Source: Molanna angustata
Taxonomy: Eukaryota > Arthropoda > Insecta > Trichoptera > Molannidae
NCBI GenBank assembly: GCA_963576475.1
Contig: OY754970.1
Location: 30,719,780-30,783,779, forward strand
DNA: 64,000 bases
Direction of reading: 5' to 3'
Every line of letters begins with the position of its first letter. The stretch's first letter is position 1. Position numbers and translations under genes: made by a program. Under the pieces are notes generated by a model. The model was given only the letters and a program-made list of their open reading frames with translations, was not told the origin of the DNA and made no database searches. This document shows, in pieces, positions 22,045 through 33,485 of the stretch.

Positions 22045-23466
22045 ATGGACGAAGCTGAGCCTCCCGATAAGGCGAACGACGGAAAAAAATACGCGTCGGA
22101 TTCTGACTCCGATTCGATAGTTATTCGTTCAAAAAGACCAAGAGTATCCGAAAGGCCTCCATCTCCGATGGATCAGGCTCATAAAGAAGTAAGAGTAACG
22201 GACCAACCAGCACAAAGTTCAGATTCAAATAAGAATATCATTAATGACAAAACAAAAAACACTTCATTCATTCCAATAATGAAGTTTTACGATCAAGACG
22301 CGCGCGGGCCGTACACAGTACATATCCAAAGAACAGACAAAAAACAAACCTACCCTTTGGAAATAGGAAAAATTTTGTATTCCAGAAAAACACTCAATGT
22401 AATTAACGGATCGTTAAAATCTGAAGGACGATTTAGGGCAACAGTCGATTTTAAAACATCTAGGGACGCAAACAACTTTATAAAAAATATCTCAATCTTA
22501 TCAAACAGTAAATATACTGCGTTTATCCCAACATATAACCTAACCAGACTAGGATTAATTAAGGGTATCCCAACAGAGTATTCAGAGAAGGACATCATTG
22601 AAATAATATCCACATCGGACAAGTCGATCAAACCAATAAAAGCCAGAAGACTTAACTACAAGGACAAGTCTGGCGATAAACCAGAATGGCGGCCATCACG
22701 ATCCGTTGTGATAACATTTTCAGGACAATCTTTACCATCCCATATTTTTATGTTCTACAACGCTTTGCATGTAGAATTATATACCTATCCTACAGTTCAA
22801 TGCTTTAACTGTTATCGCTTTGGTCACACAAAAGCAGCATGTAGATCAGCTACCCGCTGTAGTATATGCGGCGACTTACACTCCACAGATAAATGTTCGA
22901 AAGATCCGGATCTTCCATCCTGCGTAAACTGCTCAGGAAATCACAAAGCATCTAGTTTTTCATGCCCAGAACTAAACCGCCAAAAAAATATCAAGTTTTC
23001 GATGGCTTCTGAGAACTTATCATATTTCCAAGCTTCGAAAATGCATCCTCCAACCAAAAAATCGTATGCTGAAACTATTAAAAATACATCTGGCATCATT
23101 CCGGAAACACATTCATATAATAAAACTGTTTTTAGACCAAATAAACCTCGCATACAACAAAAACCAGGGTATGACAGGGACTTGCACAATTCCTTAGTTT
23201 TCAATCCAAATGGAAATTCGAAAGTAAATCCTTCAAATGGGTGTGCTTTAAATTTCGCCCAACAATATGAGAACCCGAATAGCTCCTTATCAAATGTTTC
23301 GTTAAAATTACAAAATGAGAATTCTTCTTTTATCGAAACATTAGTTTCACTCATAATTGAAACAATATCAAAATACCCCATTTCACCGTCCTACGCTGCA
23401 AATTTACTTGAACCATTAAAAGACCTTTTAATAAACTATCCTAAAACATCACTTATTAATGAATAA
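22045..23466 (+). CDS. LINE ORF1: Gag-like nucleic-acid-binding protein
   Basis: 473 residues. In I-group LINEs, ORF1 protein binds element RNA and forms the ribonucleoprotein used for integration. The N-terminal 80 residues are charged and probably disordered (runs of S/D, RSKRPRVSERPPSP, a possible nuclear signal). The middle (about 85-240) resembles the RRM-like fold region of arthropod ORF1 proteins. From about residue 253 there are three zinc knuckles in a row: CFNCYRFGHTKAAC, CSICGDLHSTDKC and CVNCSGNHKASSFSC. The C-terminal third is N/S-rich. The ATG at 22045 is the first in frame in the element. The frame is intact, with a TAA stop at 23464. ORF2 follows after 71 bp. Confidence 0.9.
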   Translation: MDEAEPPDKANDGKKYASDSDSDSIVIRSKRPRVSERPPSPMDQAHKEVRVTDQPAQSSDSNKNIINDKTKNTSFIPIMKFYDQDARGPYTVHIQRTDKKQTYPLEIGKILYSRKTLNVINGSLKSEGRFRATVDFKTSRDANNFIKNISILSNSKYTAFIPTYNLTRLGLIKGIPTEYSEKDIIEIISTSDKSIKPIKARRLNYKDKSGDKPEWRPSRSVVITFSGQSLPSHIFMFYNALHVELYTYPTVQCFNCYRFGHTKAACRSATRCSICGDLHSTDKCSKDPDLPSCVNCSGNHKASSFSCPELNRQKNIKFSMASENLSYFQASKMHPPTKKSYAETIKNTSGIIPETHSYNKTVFRPNKPRIQQKPGYDRDLHNSLVFNPNGNSKVNPSNGCALNFAQQYENPNSSLSNVSLKLQNENSSFIETLVSLIIETISKYPISPSYAANLLEPLKDLLINYPKTSLINE

Positions 23467-23537
23467 AAATACAGTCTGAATACAGATAATTGAGATTTAT
23501 TATAATTTATTTATAATTTATTAACATTTATTTCAAC

Positions 23538-26500
23538 ATGGATAATACAAAAAATATAAATTTTCTTCAGTGGAATATTCGCAGTATAGTAGCCAATAAA
23601 ATAGAATTTATGAACATTGTAAATAAAGAATATATCTCTGTTGCAGCCATAGCCGAAACATGGCTCAAACCAAATGTACCATTTCATATACCAGGTTTTA
23701 AAATAATTCGATCAGACAGGGCAGACGGACGAGCCGGTTCCGCATTGTGTATCAAAAATAATGTTTACTTTTCTGAACTTAATATAAATAATGTTCCAAA
23801 TAATATTCAAATAGCAGCTGCAAATATTAACAATGTCTCGGTGTTATCAGTCTACATTCCTCCTGATATTATTTTCTTAGAACCCATATGGTCAGATCTC
23901 ATTAAACAAATTTCCGCACCTATACTAATTCTAGGTGATTTCAACGGACAATCACCTTGTTGGGGCAGTGGATGTACAAATCGATCGGGTTCTAATATCC
24001 TCGACTTTTTGGAAGAAAACAATCTATGTTTTATTAACGACGGTAAACCTACTCGAATCACACCTCCTCACCAAAACAAAAGCGCCGTCGACTTAAGTAT
24101 TTGCTCACCCTCACTTATATCCACATTATTTTGGTCGGTTCTAGATGATGCAGGTCCCAGTGATCATCTACCAATAATTATTAAATTTGACAACAATTCT
24201 CCATGCCAAATTGCTCCATATAAATCAAAGAAAATTAGATATAATACTCAAACTGCCAATTGGGACAGATTTACTCAAAATGTCGAAAACAGAATTAGGC
24301 AACTCCCTCACCCAACCATCGAAAATTCTTTGGATTGTTATGAACAATGGTCTAGAAGCATTACTGAAGCAGCCAATAATACTATTAATATTAAAAAGAA
24401 AAATACAAATAAACCTCAACCTGCCTCTTGGTGGGACGATGAATGCAATAAATTAGTTCGTCTCAGAAAAGCGGCCCTTAAAAAGTATAATATAAATATG
24501 TCACTAGAAAACTTCTTAAATTACAAAGCAATTCAGGCATCCACAAAGAGAACCCTTAAAAACAAAAAACGTAATGATTGGAAGAGATTCTGTAGTACGC
24601 TTTCACCTGATACACCCGCATCCGAAATTTGGAAAACAATAAAAAGTTTTCGATCCAACTGCAAACCCCATTCGGCGTTCCCTAACTCGCAAACATGTAT
24701 AAATGAATTTATAGACAAACTAGCTCCTTCCTTTGTACCAACCTTTGAGGAATCTGTGCCTTGTTATAACCTTCTGGAACAGTCATTGTTAGACAAACCC
24801 TTCATAATGGAAGAACTGAATATAGTTCTTGAAAACGTCTCAGACACTGCACCCGGAATAGACAATATCCCATTTAGTTTTATAAAAAATAGAGGTGAAA
24901 CTTCTAAAGAATACTTTCTCAATTTAACGAACTCTTTTTTTCAATCAGGTATTATCCCAAATATATGGAAAAAACAAATAATTGTTCCAATTCCGAAACC
25001 AAACAAGGACCCAACATTAGGTTCATCATATCGCCCTATTGCACTATCCACCACACCCCTAAAAACTGTTGAACGAATGATAAAAAATAGACTGGATTGG
25101 TATGTGGAAAATAAAAAAACACTTTCCGAGTTTCAGTTTGGATTTAGAAAAAAACATTCCACCATAGAAAGTATTACATTACTTGCAACAGAAATACAAC
25201 TAGCCTATACAAAAAAAGAATTTCTTGTTGGCATTAGCCTAGATATACGAGGTGCATATGATCATGTTCTATTGCCTAAACTCAAAGAAAGACTATACGA
25301 AATTGGAATATCGACTAAATTATCTTCGTTCATTACGAACCTTTTAATCAACAGAGAAATCACACTCGACACACCCCAAAACTATCCAATTAATCGAACA
25401 GTGTTTAAAGGACTTCCCCAGGGTTCTGCCCTTAGCCCATTGTTATTCAATTTGTATTTGAGTGATATTTTTTCAAAAATACCCTCTAACATTAAAATAC
25501 TTTGCTTTGCAGATGACATTTTTATATACATCACGGGAAAAGACCTGTTATTGATAGAAAGGAAATTAAAATCAGCACTCGAACTCATATATTTGTGGTT
25601 AACTTCGCATGGATTAGAACTTTCAATCGAAAAATGTAAAGCTATAATATTCACCAAAAAAAGATATATACCTCAATTGAAAATCTTTGTACAAAACCAA
25701 GAAATCCCAATAGCTAGCTCAGTCAAACTGTTAGGAGTAATATTTGATTCAAAACTGTCATGGAACGAATACACAGATTATCTATATTCTAAAGCACAAA
25801 TGGGACTAAATATGATGAGAGCGATTTCACGAGTCTGGTGGGGATGTCACCCTATCACGCAAAAAATGTTCTATAGTGCATATATTCGTAGTTTAATGGA
25901 ATACGCAACATTTGTAATAGAACCCACATCAAAAAAAAATCTATCCAAATTAGACAGAATTCAATCGCAAGCCTTGCGATTAATAATTGGAGCTATGAAG
26001 TCATCCCCAATAAACACTCTACAAGTGGAAGTGGTAGATCCACCATTACACTTGAGGAGACAATTGTGTGCAGATAAGTTCTTCCTCAGATGTTTCGCAT
26101 TTGAATCTCATCCGCTCGTCAACCTAGTCAGTCAATTATTTAATGCAATAACTAATGAGCATTCAAGAATCAATCGTCCCAAACCATTATTAATTAATAG
26201 CTGGCAGATGTACAATAATATATTACCACATATTCACCGTTACAAATCACTGCCATTGTACACAACACCTTTTGAACATTTAATCAACATCCCAGAGGTA
26301 TTTCTGTCCTTTGGAATCGAGAACACACCATATGCAAATAATCAGTTTAATACTATAATAGAATCTAACTGGAAAGACTGGAACTTATTTTTCACAGACG
26401 GTTCAAAATCCTCTTCCTCACCATCTACCGGTGCCGCAGTGTACAACTCTAATCTAACCATCGAGCACACGATAACCCTGCATAAACAATGTTCAGTTTT

Positions 26501-27251
26501 CACAGCAGAGGCTGTCGCAATATTAGAAGCACTAACAATTATTAAATCTAAATCATGTCATAAATCTGTTATCTTTTCCGATTGTCTAAGTGTTTTGCAA
26601 AAAATTAAAAATCCGCCTTTCTCATTCCCCGTAGATGAAATATGCCTTAATATAAGATCACAGATATATCAACTTTGCCAGAGTAATAAAAAAGTTGTTC
26701 TAGCCTGGATTCCAAGTCATTGCGGAATCACAGGAAACGAAAAAGCTGACCATCTAGCTAAAAGAGCATCCGAAAATTTAGAGGTAAATTACCAATTCAA
26801 AATCCCATCTTCTGATATTCTAGTAAACTGCAAAATCAATCTGTTTAATGACTGGTCACAACAATGGGCTGAATCATCGACTTTAAAAGGAAAAAATTAC
26901 GCATCAATTCAATCTAATATCGCAAAAATTCCGTGGTATAATAATTTAAGATTCGACAAACTAACAGTGTCAACAATTTGTCGGATGCGAATAGGACACT
27001 GTTGTCTAAAGTATCACCTGTACAAGTTGAATATCGTGGACTCGATCCTCTGCGATTGTGGTGATGGAGAGGAGGAGGATTTGAACCATGTCCTTTTTAG
27101 CTGCTCTAAATATAATACAAATGGTCTTTATTTCAAAATGATCCCATATAGTCCGCTTCCAATAAACGTGAATACTCTTTTATCACATATGAACCCCATG
27201 ACATTGAAAATTTTATCCAACTTCCTCAAAGTACATAATTTGAAGATCTAA
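23538..27251 (+). CDS. LINE ORF2: endonuclease, reverse transcriptase, RNase H
   Basis: 1237 residues. It nicks target DNA and copies element RNA at the nick. Domains: APE-type endonuclease about 8-215 (WNIRS, AETWL, ILGDFNGQSPCWG near 131, SDHLPI near 208, all catalytic boxes present). RT about 470-725 (SSYRPIALSTTPLKTVE, FRKKHSTIES, SLDIRGAYDHV motif A, GLPQGSALSP, CFADDIF with the catalytic DD near 656). RNase H about 948-1075 (FFTDGSKS, AEAVAILEAL, SDCLSVLQ, GNEKADHLAKRA, so all four acidic residues). A C-terminal Cys/His cluster lies near 1172 (CDCGDGEEEDLNHVLFSC). No stop or shift. The first in-frame ATG after ORF1 is taken as the start. Confidence 0.93.
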   Translation: MDNTKNINFLQWNIRSIVANKIEFMNIVNKEYISVAAIAETWLKPNVPFHIPGFKIIRSDRADGRAGSALCIKNNVYFSELNINNVPNNIQIAAANINNVSVLSVYIPPDIIFLEPIWSDLIKQISAPILILGDFNGQSPCWGSGCTNRSGSNILDFLEENNLCFINDGKPTRITPPHQNKSAVDLSICSPSLISTLFWSVLDDAGPSDHLPIIIKFDNNSPCQIAPYKSKKIRYNTQTANWDRFTQNVENRIRQLPHPTIENSLDCYEQWSRSITEAANNTINIKKKNTNKPQPASWWDDECNKLVRLRKAALKKYNINMSLENFLNYKAIQASTKRTLKNKKRNDWKRFCSTLSPDTPASEIWKTIKSFRSNCKPHSAFPNSQTCINEFIDKLAPSFVPTFEESVPCYNLLEQSLLDKPFIMEELNIVLENVSDTAPGIDNIPFSFIKNRGETSKEYFLNLTNSFFQSGIIPNIWKKQIIVPIPKPNKDPTLGSSYRPIALSTTPLKTVERMIKNRLDWYVENKKTLSEFQFGFRKKHSTIESITLLATEIQLAYTKKEFLVGISLDIRGAYDHVLLPKLKERLYEIGISTKLSSFITNLLINREITLDTPQNYPINRTVFKGLPQGSALSPLLFNLYLSDIFSKIPSNIKILCFADDIFIYITGKDLLLIERKLKSALELIYLWLTSHGLELSIEKCKAIIFTKKRYIPQLKIFVQNQEIPIASSVKLLGVIFDSKLSWNEYTDYLYSKAQMGLNMMRAISRVWWGCHPITQKMFYSAYIRSLMEYATFVIEPTSKKNLSKLDRIQSQALRLIIGAMKSSPINTLQVEVVDPPLHLRRQLCADKFFLRCFAFESHPLVNLVSQLFNAITNEHSRINRPKPLLINSWQMYNNILPHIHRYKSLPLYTTPFEHLINIPEVFLSFGIENTPYANNQFNTIIESNWKDWNLFFTDGSKSSSSPSTGAAVYNSNLTIEHTITLHKQCSVFTAEAVAILEALTIIKSKSCHKSVIFSDCLSVLQKIKNPPFSFPVDEICLNIRSQIYQLCQSNKKVVLAWIPSHCGITGNEKADHLAKRASENLEVNYQFKIPSSDILVNCKINLFNDWSQQWAESSTLKGKNYASIQSNIAKIPWYNNLRFDKLTVSTICRMRIGHCCLKYHLYKLNIVDSILCDCGDGEEEDLNHVLFSCSKYNTNGLYFKMIPYSPLPINVNTLLSHMNPMTLKILSNFLKVHNLKI

Positions 27252-27342
27252 TATAGATCTACAATATAATTAAACTTGTTACATGCCGAAGAACACTACA
27301 AACGTTGGTGAACGGCAAGAAACAAAAAAAAAAAAAAAAAAA

Positions 27343-27355
27343 AACTTAACTATCA
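27343..27355. repeat. Target-site duplication, right (I-like LINE)
   Basis: AACTTAACTATCA directly after or overlapping the A run; partner of 21663-21675. Confidence 0.85.
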
Positions 27356-27596
27356 ACTAACATTTTTCACCAAAATCCCTAATGCAAATATCATTTATTC
27401 TTTAGTTCGCTTAGAATTAGTTCGCTCATATCACCGAAAAACAAAGAAGAAAAGGAAAGTTAACAAATACTACTAACCATTTTTTTCTATAAGAACATAC
27501 ATAGTTTTTGAAAGTAATGACTTCATAATATTTGATATTTTGTTTTTCGTCCTAGGTGTAAAGCAATTGATAAAACTTGTTTGATAGTGTTACGAA

Positions 27597-27733
27597 TAGA
27601 AATATTTATTTATTTGTTTATTTATTTATTTATTTTTTTATCAATTAATTAATTAATTTATTTATTTATTTATTTATCAATTAATTAATTTATTTATTTG
27701 TTTATTTATTTATTTATTTATTTATTTATTCAT

Positions 27734-27773
<40 letters not shown>

Positions 27774-27930
27774 TAATTTATCTATTTATTAATTTATTTA
27801 TTTATTTATTTATTTATTTATAATTATTTATTTATTTATTTATTTATTTATGTATTTATTTATTTATTTCTTATTTATTTATTTATTTATTTGTTTATTT
27901 ATTTATTTATTTATTTATTTATATAAATAC
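27597..27930. repeat. Imperfect (TTTA)n microsatellite
   Basis: About 330 bp of TTTA repeats with interruptions such as ATCAATTAATTAATTT. Tails of several LINEs in this window are (AAAT)n, so the tract may have grown from an inverse-oriented LINE tail, but no adjacent LINE sequence is visible. Confidence 0.85.
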
Positions 27931-28724
27931 CCTAAATGGGCTTTTACATACACAATTACAAATTATTAAACAAATGTTCATGAACCACGAAGCATAAATA
28001 TAAATACTTACATATAGCTTTAAAAAACGTTCGATTATTCAATAATACATCACGACTTTGATTATCTATGTAATTGATCGTAGATCGTACTTTTTTATAT
28101 ATTTTGTAAATAAGTGTAGGTATTTTTGTTTTCTATATCTTGGCTGGTTTTGTTTATGCCGGTCCCAAGGCATGAAAATATAATATTTATTTTTAGAGAT
28201 TTTATCACGATCACATATGAAAATTTGATGTTAAAATAAAAATTAGTGGGTTGTGACCAACGCTTTACTCCTCACTACCAAGTCACTCCACAATGTATTC
28301 AAATTTTGTATGAAAAATTTCAGCATTTTCATCAAATGAATTTGTAAATTTATTTTTGATTTCAATATTTAATTATGAAAACTCGATAATTCTTCAATGT
28401 CATTATATGAAAGTGATGTGTCTTTTTAGCAATTTATAAAATAAAAATATCTAATATTAAGTTTACTGAGCTAGGGGTCACTTTGAAATCTTTGACAGTT
28501 AAAAAAATTAAGAAGCACTGATCAGACATCCTTCAAAATCTAATGAGCGAGTGTAAAATACACTAATTTTTAAATTTTTAAAAGAATTTATAGAATCGAA
28601 TGAGCACTTAAGGTTATAATCGATAAAGTAGAATAAGCACGCCGTACATAGTACAATGCACATAGTACACAACACACACACACACACATATATTGTGATG
28701 AAACTATCAAAATACAATCGCAGC

Positions 28725-28736
28725 ATGATACTAGTT
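28725..28736. repeat. Target-site duplication, left (Penelope-like copy 4)
   Basis: ATGATACTAGTT, repeated at 28989-29000. Removing the interval restores the family B sequence. Confidence 0.75.
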
Positions 28737-28988
28737 TGTAGATATATTACAAATATAAAAAAATACTTGGTATTTGTTCTATTGAAATTTATTTGATTTT
28801 TGACGCGTTTCGTGTATGTAATTTTTGTCTATAACCACTAGTCGTAATAGAATATTATTCTGACGATGTGCCATGCACGTCAATTTCAATAGAACAAATA
28901 CAAAGTATTTATTATTTTATGTTTGTAATATATCTACATACAATGGAGTTCTATCAATAATTGTCGATCGACAAACTAAACATAGTTA
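28737..28988 (-). mobile_element. Minimal Penelope-like element, copy 4 (no ORF)
   Basis: 252 bp between 12-bp TSDs. Inverted repeats of about 50 bp (28737-28790 and about 28888-28938) share TATATTACAAA, ACTTTGTATT-like and TTGTTCTATTGAAATT. Read on the minus strand, the 3' repeat is preceded by CGAAACGCGUC (28812-28802), the 3' half of a hammerhead core with the self-complementary hexamer ACGCGU. The 5' half (CUGANGA) is not clearly preserved. An outer 5' extension of about 48 bp lies at 28939-28988. No protein is encoded. Assignment to the Penelope-like group rests on shared architecture with copies 1 and 2. Confidence 0.6.
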
Positions 28989-29000
28989 ATGATACTAGTT
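28989..29000. repeat. Target-site duplication, right (Penelope-like copy 4)
   Basis: ATGATACTAGTT; partner of 28725-28736. Confidence 0.75.
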
Positions 29001-29079
29001 GATAATCTGCAATAATATAAATAACCATAATCATAATTCATAACTCCACACTATATCCTCTTTGAGTATTGGTATCGTC

Positions 29080-30262
29080 AGATTTGGAATATTTTCTACA
29101 TAAATTATATATTAAATTATCTGTCTTAAAACAGGAATTATTCCTAGTTAGATAGACATATTATGTAAAGTGATGGAATGATGCCAATCAGGGAGCACCC
29201 ATGGTTTATTATTATTATTTTTGTGTATCATGTTATTTGTTTTGTATATTTTTTTGTTTGTTTTTATATAAATACTGAGTGGTCCCTGTGGTGTATTGTT
29301 TCTGTAAGTTTTCTTTTCTTATGTTAAATAAATATATTATTATTATTATTATATTTTTTTATATACTCGGTTATGATCCGGTAATTTCCATCACAACGGA
29401 GCGTACTCAAGTTGTGAGGTTATTTGTTTGTGTGTCTATGTGTTTGTGTTTATGTGGTTGTGTGTAGTTGTTTATTATTATTATTATAATAATAATTGCT
29501 TTGTTTAAGAAAAATAGAGATAATTTAGTAACATAAGCTAAGGAGGATTAGAATTGAAAATTCAATGTCAAAAATAATATGTTTAGTCAAACTGTGTCTT
29601 AAAAATCACAACAAAACATTTCATATTTTTATTTACGACAAAAACAATAACCGTGTATTTAACAAAAAAAACTAATTTTCTTTCTCATTAGTCAGCTTAA
29701 AGACACTAGACTCGACATTGTAACGAAAACTAATATTTCCTTATAAAAAAAGCCTGTCGCAAACTTTACAAAAACTCATTACCTTGTTCCGTTTTTCGGG
29801 AAAATAAAAAGTGGAATAATGTCACTTTCAAATGTTAACTCGAATAAAAGTTTCGCCAAGTCGGAAGGGAAACGAATTTCAGCAAGTTATTTAGTTGAAA
29901 GTAATTATTACTAAATAATTAATACTTATCTCACCCGGGACTAAACAAAACGAACCAGAAACAATATTAACTTCCAACAAAGGTTATTCTAAACAAAATT
30001 AATTACATTAACGATATAAAAGGAATTGAGGAACCGACTCACTACACAACAAAAATTTCTGAAATGTATCAAAGGAATGTACGAAAATACGTTTATTTTA
30101 AAGAAAATGCCTTTGGTATTTCAAATATTTATAAACACCATGAACGAAAGTTGAAATTTATAGAGACGTTTTTAAGAAATAAGCTACAAATTTTACATCA
30201 CTCTCGAAAATATAATTCAAAATAATAATAGATTTATAGAGATAATTGTTAAAATTATGAAA
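29080..30262. other. Intergenic, simple-sequence patches only
   Basis: Holds an (ATT)n run near 29333-29352 and TG-rich stretches near 29425-29465. No coding or RNA signature. Confidence 0.35.
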
Positions 30263-30265
30263 GTT

Positions 30266-30496
30266 ATTTATTTATTTATTTAATATTGCTTCTCGGGCAA
30301 CTAACAGTTACTATGTCAAATATTAATTTGACACGCACCCAATAACAAGTTGCCACATTCTGGAGACTTACGATATTAATCGTCTCACAGATCCAGACTG
30401 AAAACACAATTAAAAACTGTGTCTCCACCGGGAATCGAACCCGAGACCTTTGGATCAGCAGTCAGATACCCAACCAACTGAGCCACGAAGGCCGAC
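30266..30496 (-). mobile_element. tRNA-derived SINE, family S, copy S1
   Basis: On the minus strand the element starts GTCGGCCTTCGTGGCTCAG (A box GTGGCTCAGTTGG), has a B box GGTTCGATTCCCGGTGG, then a body with CAGTCTGGATCTGTGAGACG and GAATGTGGCAACTTGTTATT. It ends GCCCGAGAAGCAATATT followed by an (AAAT)n tail. The tRNA-like head can drive pol III transcription; movement would depend on a LINE. This is one of the better-preserved copies. Confidence 0.85.
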
Positions 30497-30499
30497 TTT

Positions 30500-31225
30500 A
30501 TTTATTGGGAAATGCGTGTTTTATATGAAAATAAATAGGTCACATTTTTTTCTTATAATTTTTATTTTTTTTTTATTATTAATACCAAAAATAAAAAAAT
30601 TACAAAATAAGCACAAGTAAAAATACATCAGTTAAATTACACTTAAAATTATTTCAAATATATGGGTTGGTTTGTACCACCTCACTAGGCCAGGCCTGTT
30701 CCGAGGTGGTGGTGGTATGGTGGTGGTGGTGTTCGTGGTGGTGGTATTACTGTTTTATATTATATTCTCATTTCTCATTTATTAAAAATGTATGAAAAAC
30801 TTTAACAATCACTTGATATGATGTCCTGTTATTATGTACCGTAGTCTGTCATTTACTGTTGTTTCCATTGTTGTTAAATTCATACTGTGTTATTATATTC
30901 AACAGTACTGTTTGATATCCAAAATAAAAAAAATATATTCTGGAAAATCTAAGAAAATATTATCTAATCTAAGTAAATGTCTCTGATACATATTTAGAGT
31001 TAAACTGAATTCAGTATTAAATTTTGAATCAGATTCTAAAACAGAAACATATTCGCTGATTTGGGATGTTAAACCGACAACTTTGCTTCCTGGACTGACC
31101 TTAACTACTGAATGTCGTAGTTTTAAGTTGTGTCTTGAAAATTTTATTCATTTATTTGACGGTCAAGATCAATATTTAGAAAAATGATCCTAAGGGAAGG
31201 GGTAGTCTTTCTCACTGTTATTTAA
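30500..31225. other. Intergenic with a GGT-rich microsatellite
   Basis: An imperfect (GGT)n tract occupies about 30702-30750 on the plus strand. The remainder has no coding signature. Confidence 0.45.
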
Positions 31226-31227
31226 TG

Positions 31228-31626
31228 CATTAAGCTCACGCTTATTAATGCATTTGTGGTGTCACGGCTGGATTACTGTAATGATATTACTATTACTGGT
31301 TTTCCAAAGTATCAGCTTGATAGATTACAAATAGTTTTCAACGCAGCTGCGAGGTTGATATATGGAGCCGACAATACATGTCACATAACACCTCTTCTTA
31401 ACGAACTTCACTGGTTGAGATGTTCAGAACGAGTGGACTATAAGGTATGCCTGATGGTGTTTAAAGCTCCGAACGACTTGGCTCCACACTACATTCAGGA
31501 ATTGTGCCAAAGGAATGTTCCATCAGGGAGGCAGGTTACGCTGAGATCGTCTAAATCACAGAGTACCAACTCTTTAAAAGAATTGAACAGAGTCAATAAG
31601 GCAGCTTACTATGATCGCGGTTTTAG
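31228..31626 (+). pseudogene. CR1/L2-type LINE ORF2 fragment
   Basis: A continuous open frame encodes the post-RT region: VVSRLDYCNDITITGFPK, LDRLQIVFNAAARLIYGAD, HITPLLNELHWLRCSERVDY, YKVCLMVFKAPNDLAPHYIQ, ending NKAAYYDRGFSV. These are the well-known '..RLDYCN', 'LQ..QNAAARLI' and 'HITPLL..LHWLP' boxes of CR1/L2-type LINEs. The RT catalytic core upstream is missing. Downstream the frame runs straight into the TG microsatellite, so the natural C-terminus is lost. Not functional. Confidence 0.8.
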
Positions 31627-31926
<300 letters not shown>

Positions 31927-32697
31927 TGTCCCCCCTTATAACTTTTGATCCGCTCAATTTACAGATCCTAAATTTCAGAATATAAAAACAGTTATAGGCC
32001 TACAAAACTTTTATACTCAGAATTTCGAATTTTTGTTTCAGTCAGGGGTTATCAACTTTTGAATTTTTACTTTATTTTTCCATATATCTCTGAAACCATA
32101 AAAGCTAGAACGCTGAAAATTGGTATAAACATAGACAAATACAAAATCTCAAACAAGTTTTTTCCAGAGTGTCTCAAACATTTTTTATTAAGAAAAATAT
32201 ATTTTTATGATAAATTTATGAGTTTAACTGCCTATAATTCTTTTTTTTTAAATATCTAAAAAAGCCGAAACATCCCAACTAGATAATTTAATTTTCTATA
32301 AAAAAATATTTACATTATATTAGCAGATCTCAAATTTTTTTTAACAATTTTTATAAAAATTGAATTTAGTGAAGACATTGCTTCATACAATTTGTATGGT
32401 AGTCGCCTACACACAATATCTAAGAAGACTTAATTGTTTGATGCTATGTAATCTCCAAACATACATACATACCATCATGCTGTTTTCATTTTCTGGGTAG
32501 GATCAAAGGACTGACCTCCATACTATCCTATCTTGACATACATACCTGGGTAAGTACATGTGTTGTATAGAAAACCAAATATCTTAAAATTTTAAATAAT
32601 TTGTATTTATGGGTATATAGTTTGGTACTTATTCTTCAACTATACATACTATCGCTATCGACAGTTGGATCTCATGTGTTACATGCAACTAGTTATA
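31927..32697 (-). mobile_element. Family A interspersed repeat, copy A4 (3' part lost)
   Basis: Inverse copy extending from the CA tract out to the 5' end ACTAGTTGCATGTAACACAT (32679-32698 inverted), with the sub-terminal TCCAACTGTCGAT. The part beyond the CA tract (TGCTGCGAAGCCTC, 3' hairpin) is absent; the LINE fragment 31228-31626 takes its place. Confidence 0.75.
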
Positions 32698-32699
32698 AC

Positions 32700-33340
32700 A
32701 TGAATAGAATCAGTTCTTACAAAACAAAAAATCTGGTTTGCAGTTTCAAAGATTCTGGAATATTCTCCGCTCACAGATATTGAATGTGTTTGGATATTCT
32801 GCAAGATTAGATAATACAAGAACACCGCAAATATAATATGAATACGTCGTAAAGAAGTGAAAATTAACCGAAACGGCATAAATCCTCAACAAAGCTAAAA
32901 CACAGAGAAGGTACATTATTTATTATTAAGTATAAGTCAACAAGGAGCAAACAGAGGGAAAAACATAAATGCTTATTAATTATTAACACGGTGAAGGACA
33001 AGAACATCATTAAAGATCCATGGTAATCTAGGTAGTCGTTCTCGGAGTTATGGGGATTATTTGGCTAGTCCCAAAGGACTGAGTGTAATAAGCTTCTGCA
33101 GTATACCATGATATAGGTAAGTACATACCTAGCTTCATACTAACCTGTAGGTACTTGAAACTTGTACCACATCTGACACGCACCATCGTTTGATGTGATT
33201 CATTTTCAAAATGAACAATTCTGAATATTCCATAACTTATTAATTTTATGAACGAATAAGTAAACAATTATTCATCAAGTAAGTAATTGAGGTATCACTC
33301 TGAAGTAGGTAAAAGAAGTAATGTAACAACCTCCCAAAAT
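32700..33340. other. Intergenic, no gene seen
   Basis: No family motifs; AT-rich DNA leading into the 41-bp minisatellite. Confidence 0.35.
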
Positions 33341-33485
33341 ATACCTGTTATGATAGTTCTTAAGTTTGAACAGACAACAGGCAAAAATAAATAATTAATG
33401 ATTGTTTCTTTAAGTATTGCCCAGTGGAACAGTAATATTTAATAAAGACTACATCTTAATATGGAGTTAACCTTGCAAAAATATA

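Larger units (their letters stand above)
21676..27344 (+). mobile_element. Full-length I-superfamily LINE, both ORFs intact
   Basis: A 5.67-kb non-LTR retrotransposon bounded by TSDs of at least 11 bp. Layout: 5' UTR 21676-22044, ORF1 22045-23466, a 71-bp spacer, ORF2 23538-27251, a short 3' UTR of about 70 bp, and an uninterrupted run of 21 A at 27324-27344. ORF2 combines APE endonuclease, RT and RNase H, placing the element in the I group rather than Jockey, which lacks RNase H. Neither ORF has a stop or frameshift, so the copy is probably young. Transcription is presumably from an internal promoter in the 5' UTR; I cannot assign its elements with certainty. Confidence 0.9.
28255..29076 (-). 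mobile_element. TIR family B copy, split by a nested element
   Basis: Inverse copy of the element at 44838-45250. The left part (28255-28736) and right part (28989-29076) each align to adjoining sections of that copy: ACTCCTCACTACCAAG at the left, GATAATCTGC and CCACACTATATCCTCTTTG at the right. They are separated by the Penelope-like insertion 28737-28988 and its duplicated target ATGATACTAGTT. Confidence 0.65.

Noticed and set aside
22350..25657. Minus-strand open frames opposite LINE ORF1 and ORF2
   Set aside because: They are shadows of the strongly supported plus-strand ORFs and have no motif of their own.
28860..28885. CUGACGA plus a perfect GUGC-CAU-GCAC hairpin on the plus strand of copy 4
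   Set aside because: The hairpin is followed by GUCAAU rather than GAAA. The convincing hammerhead half lies on the other strand.
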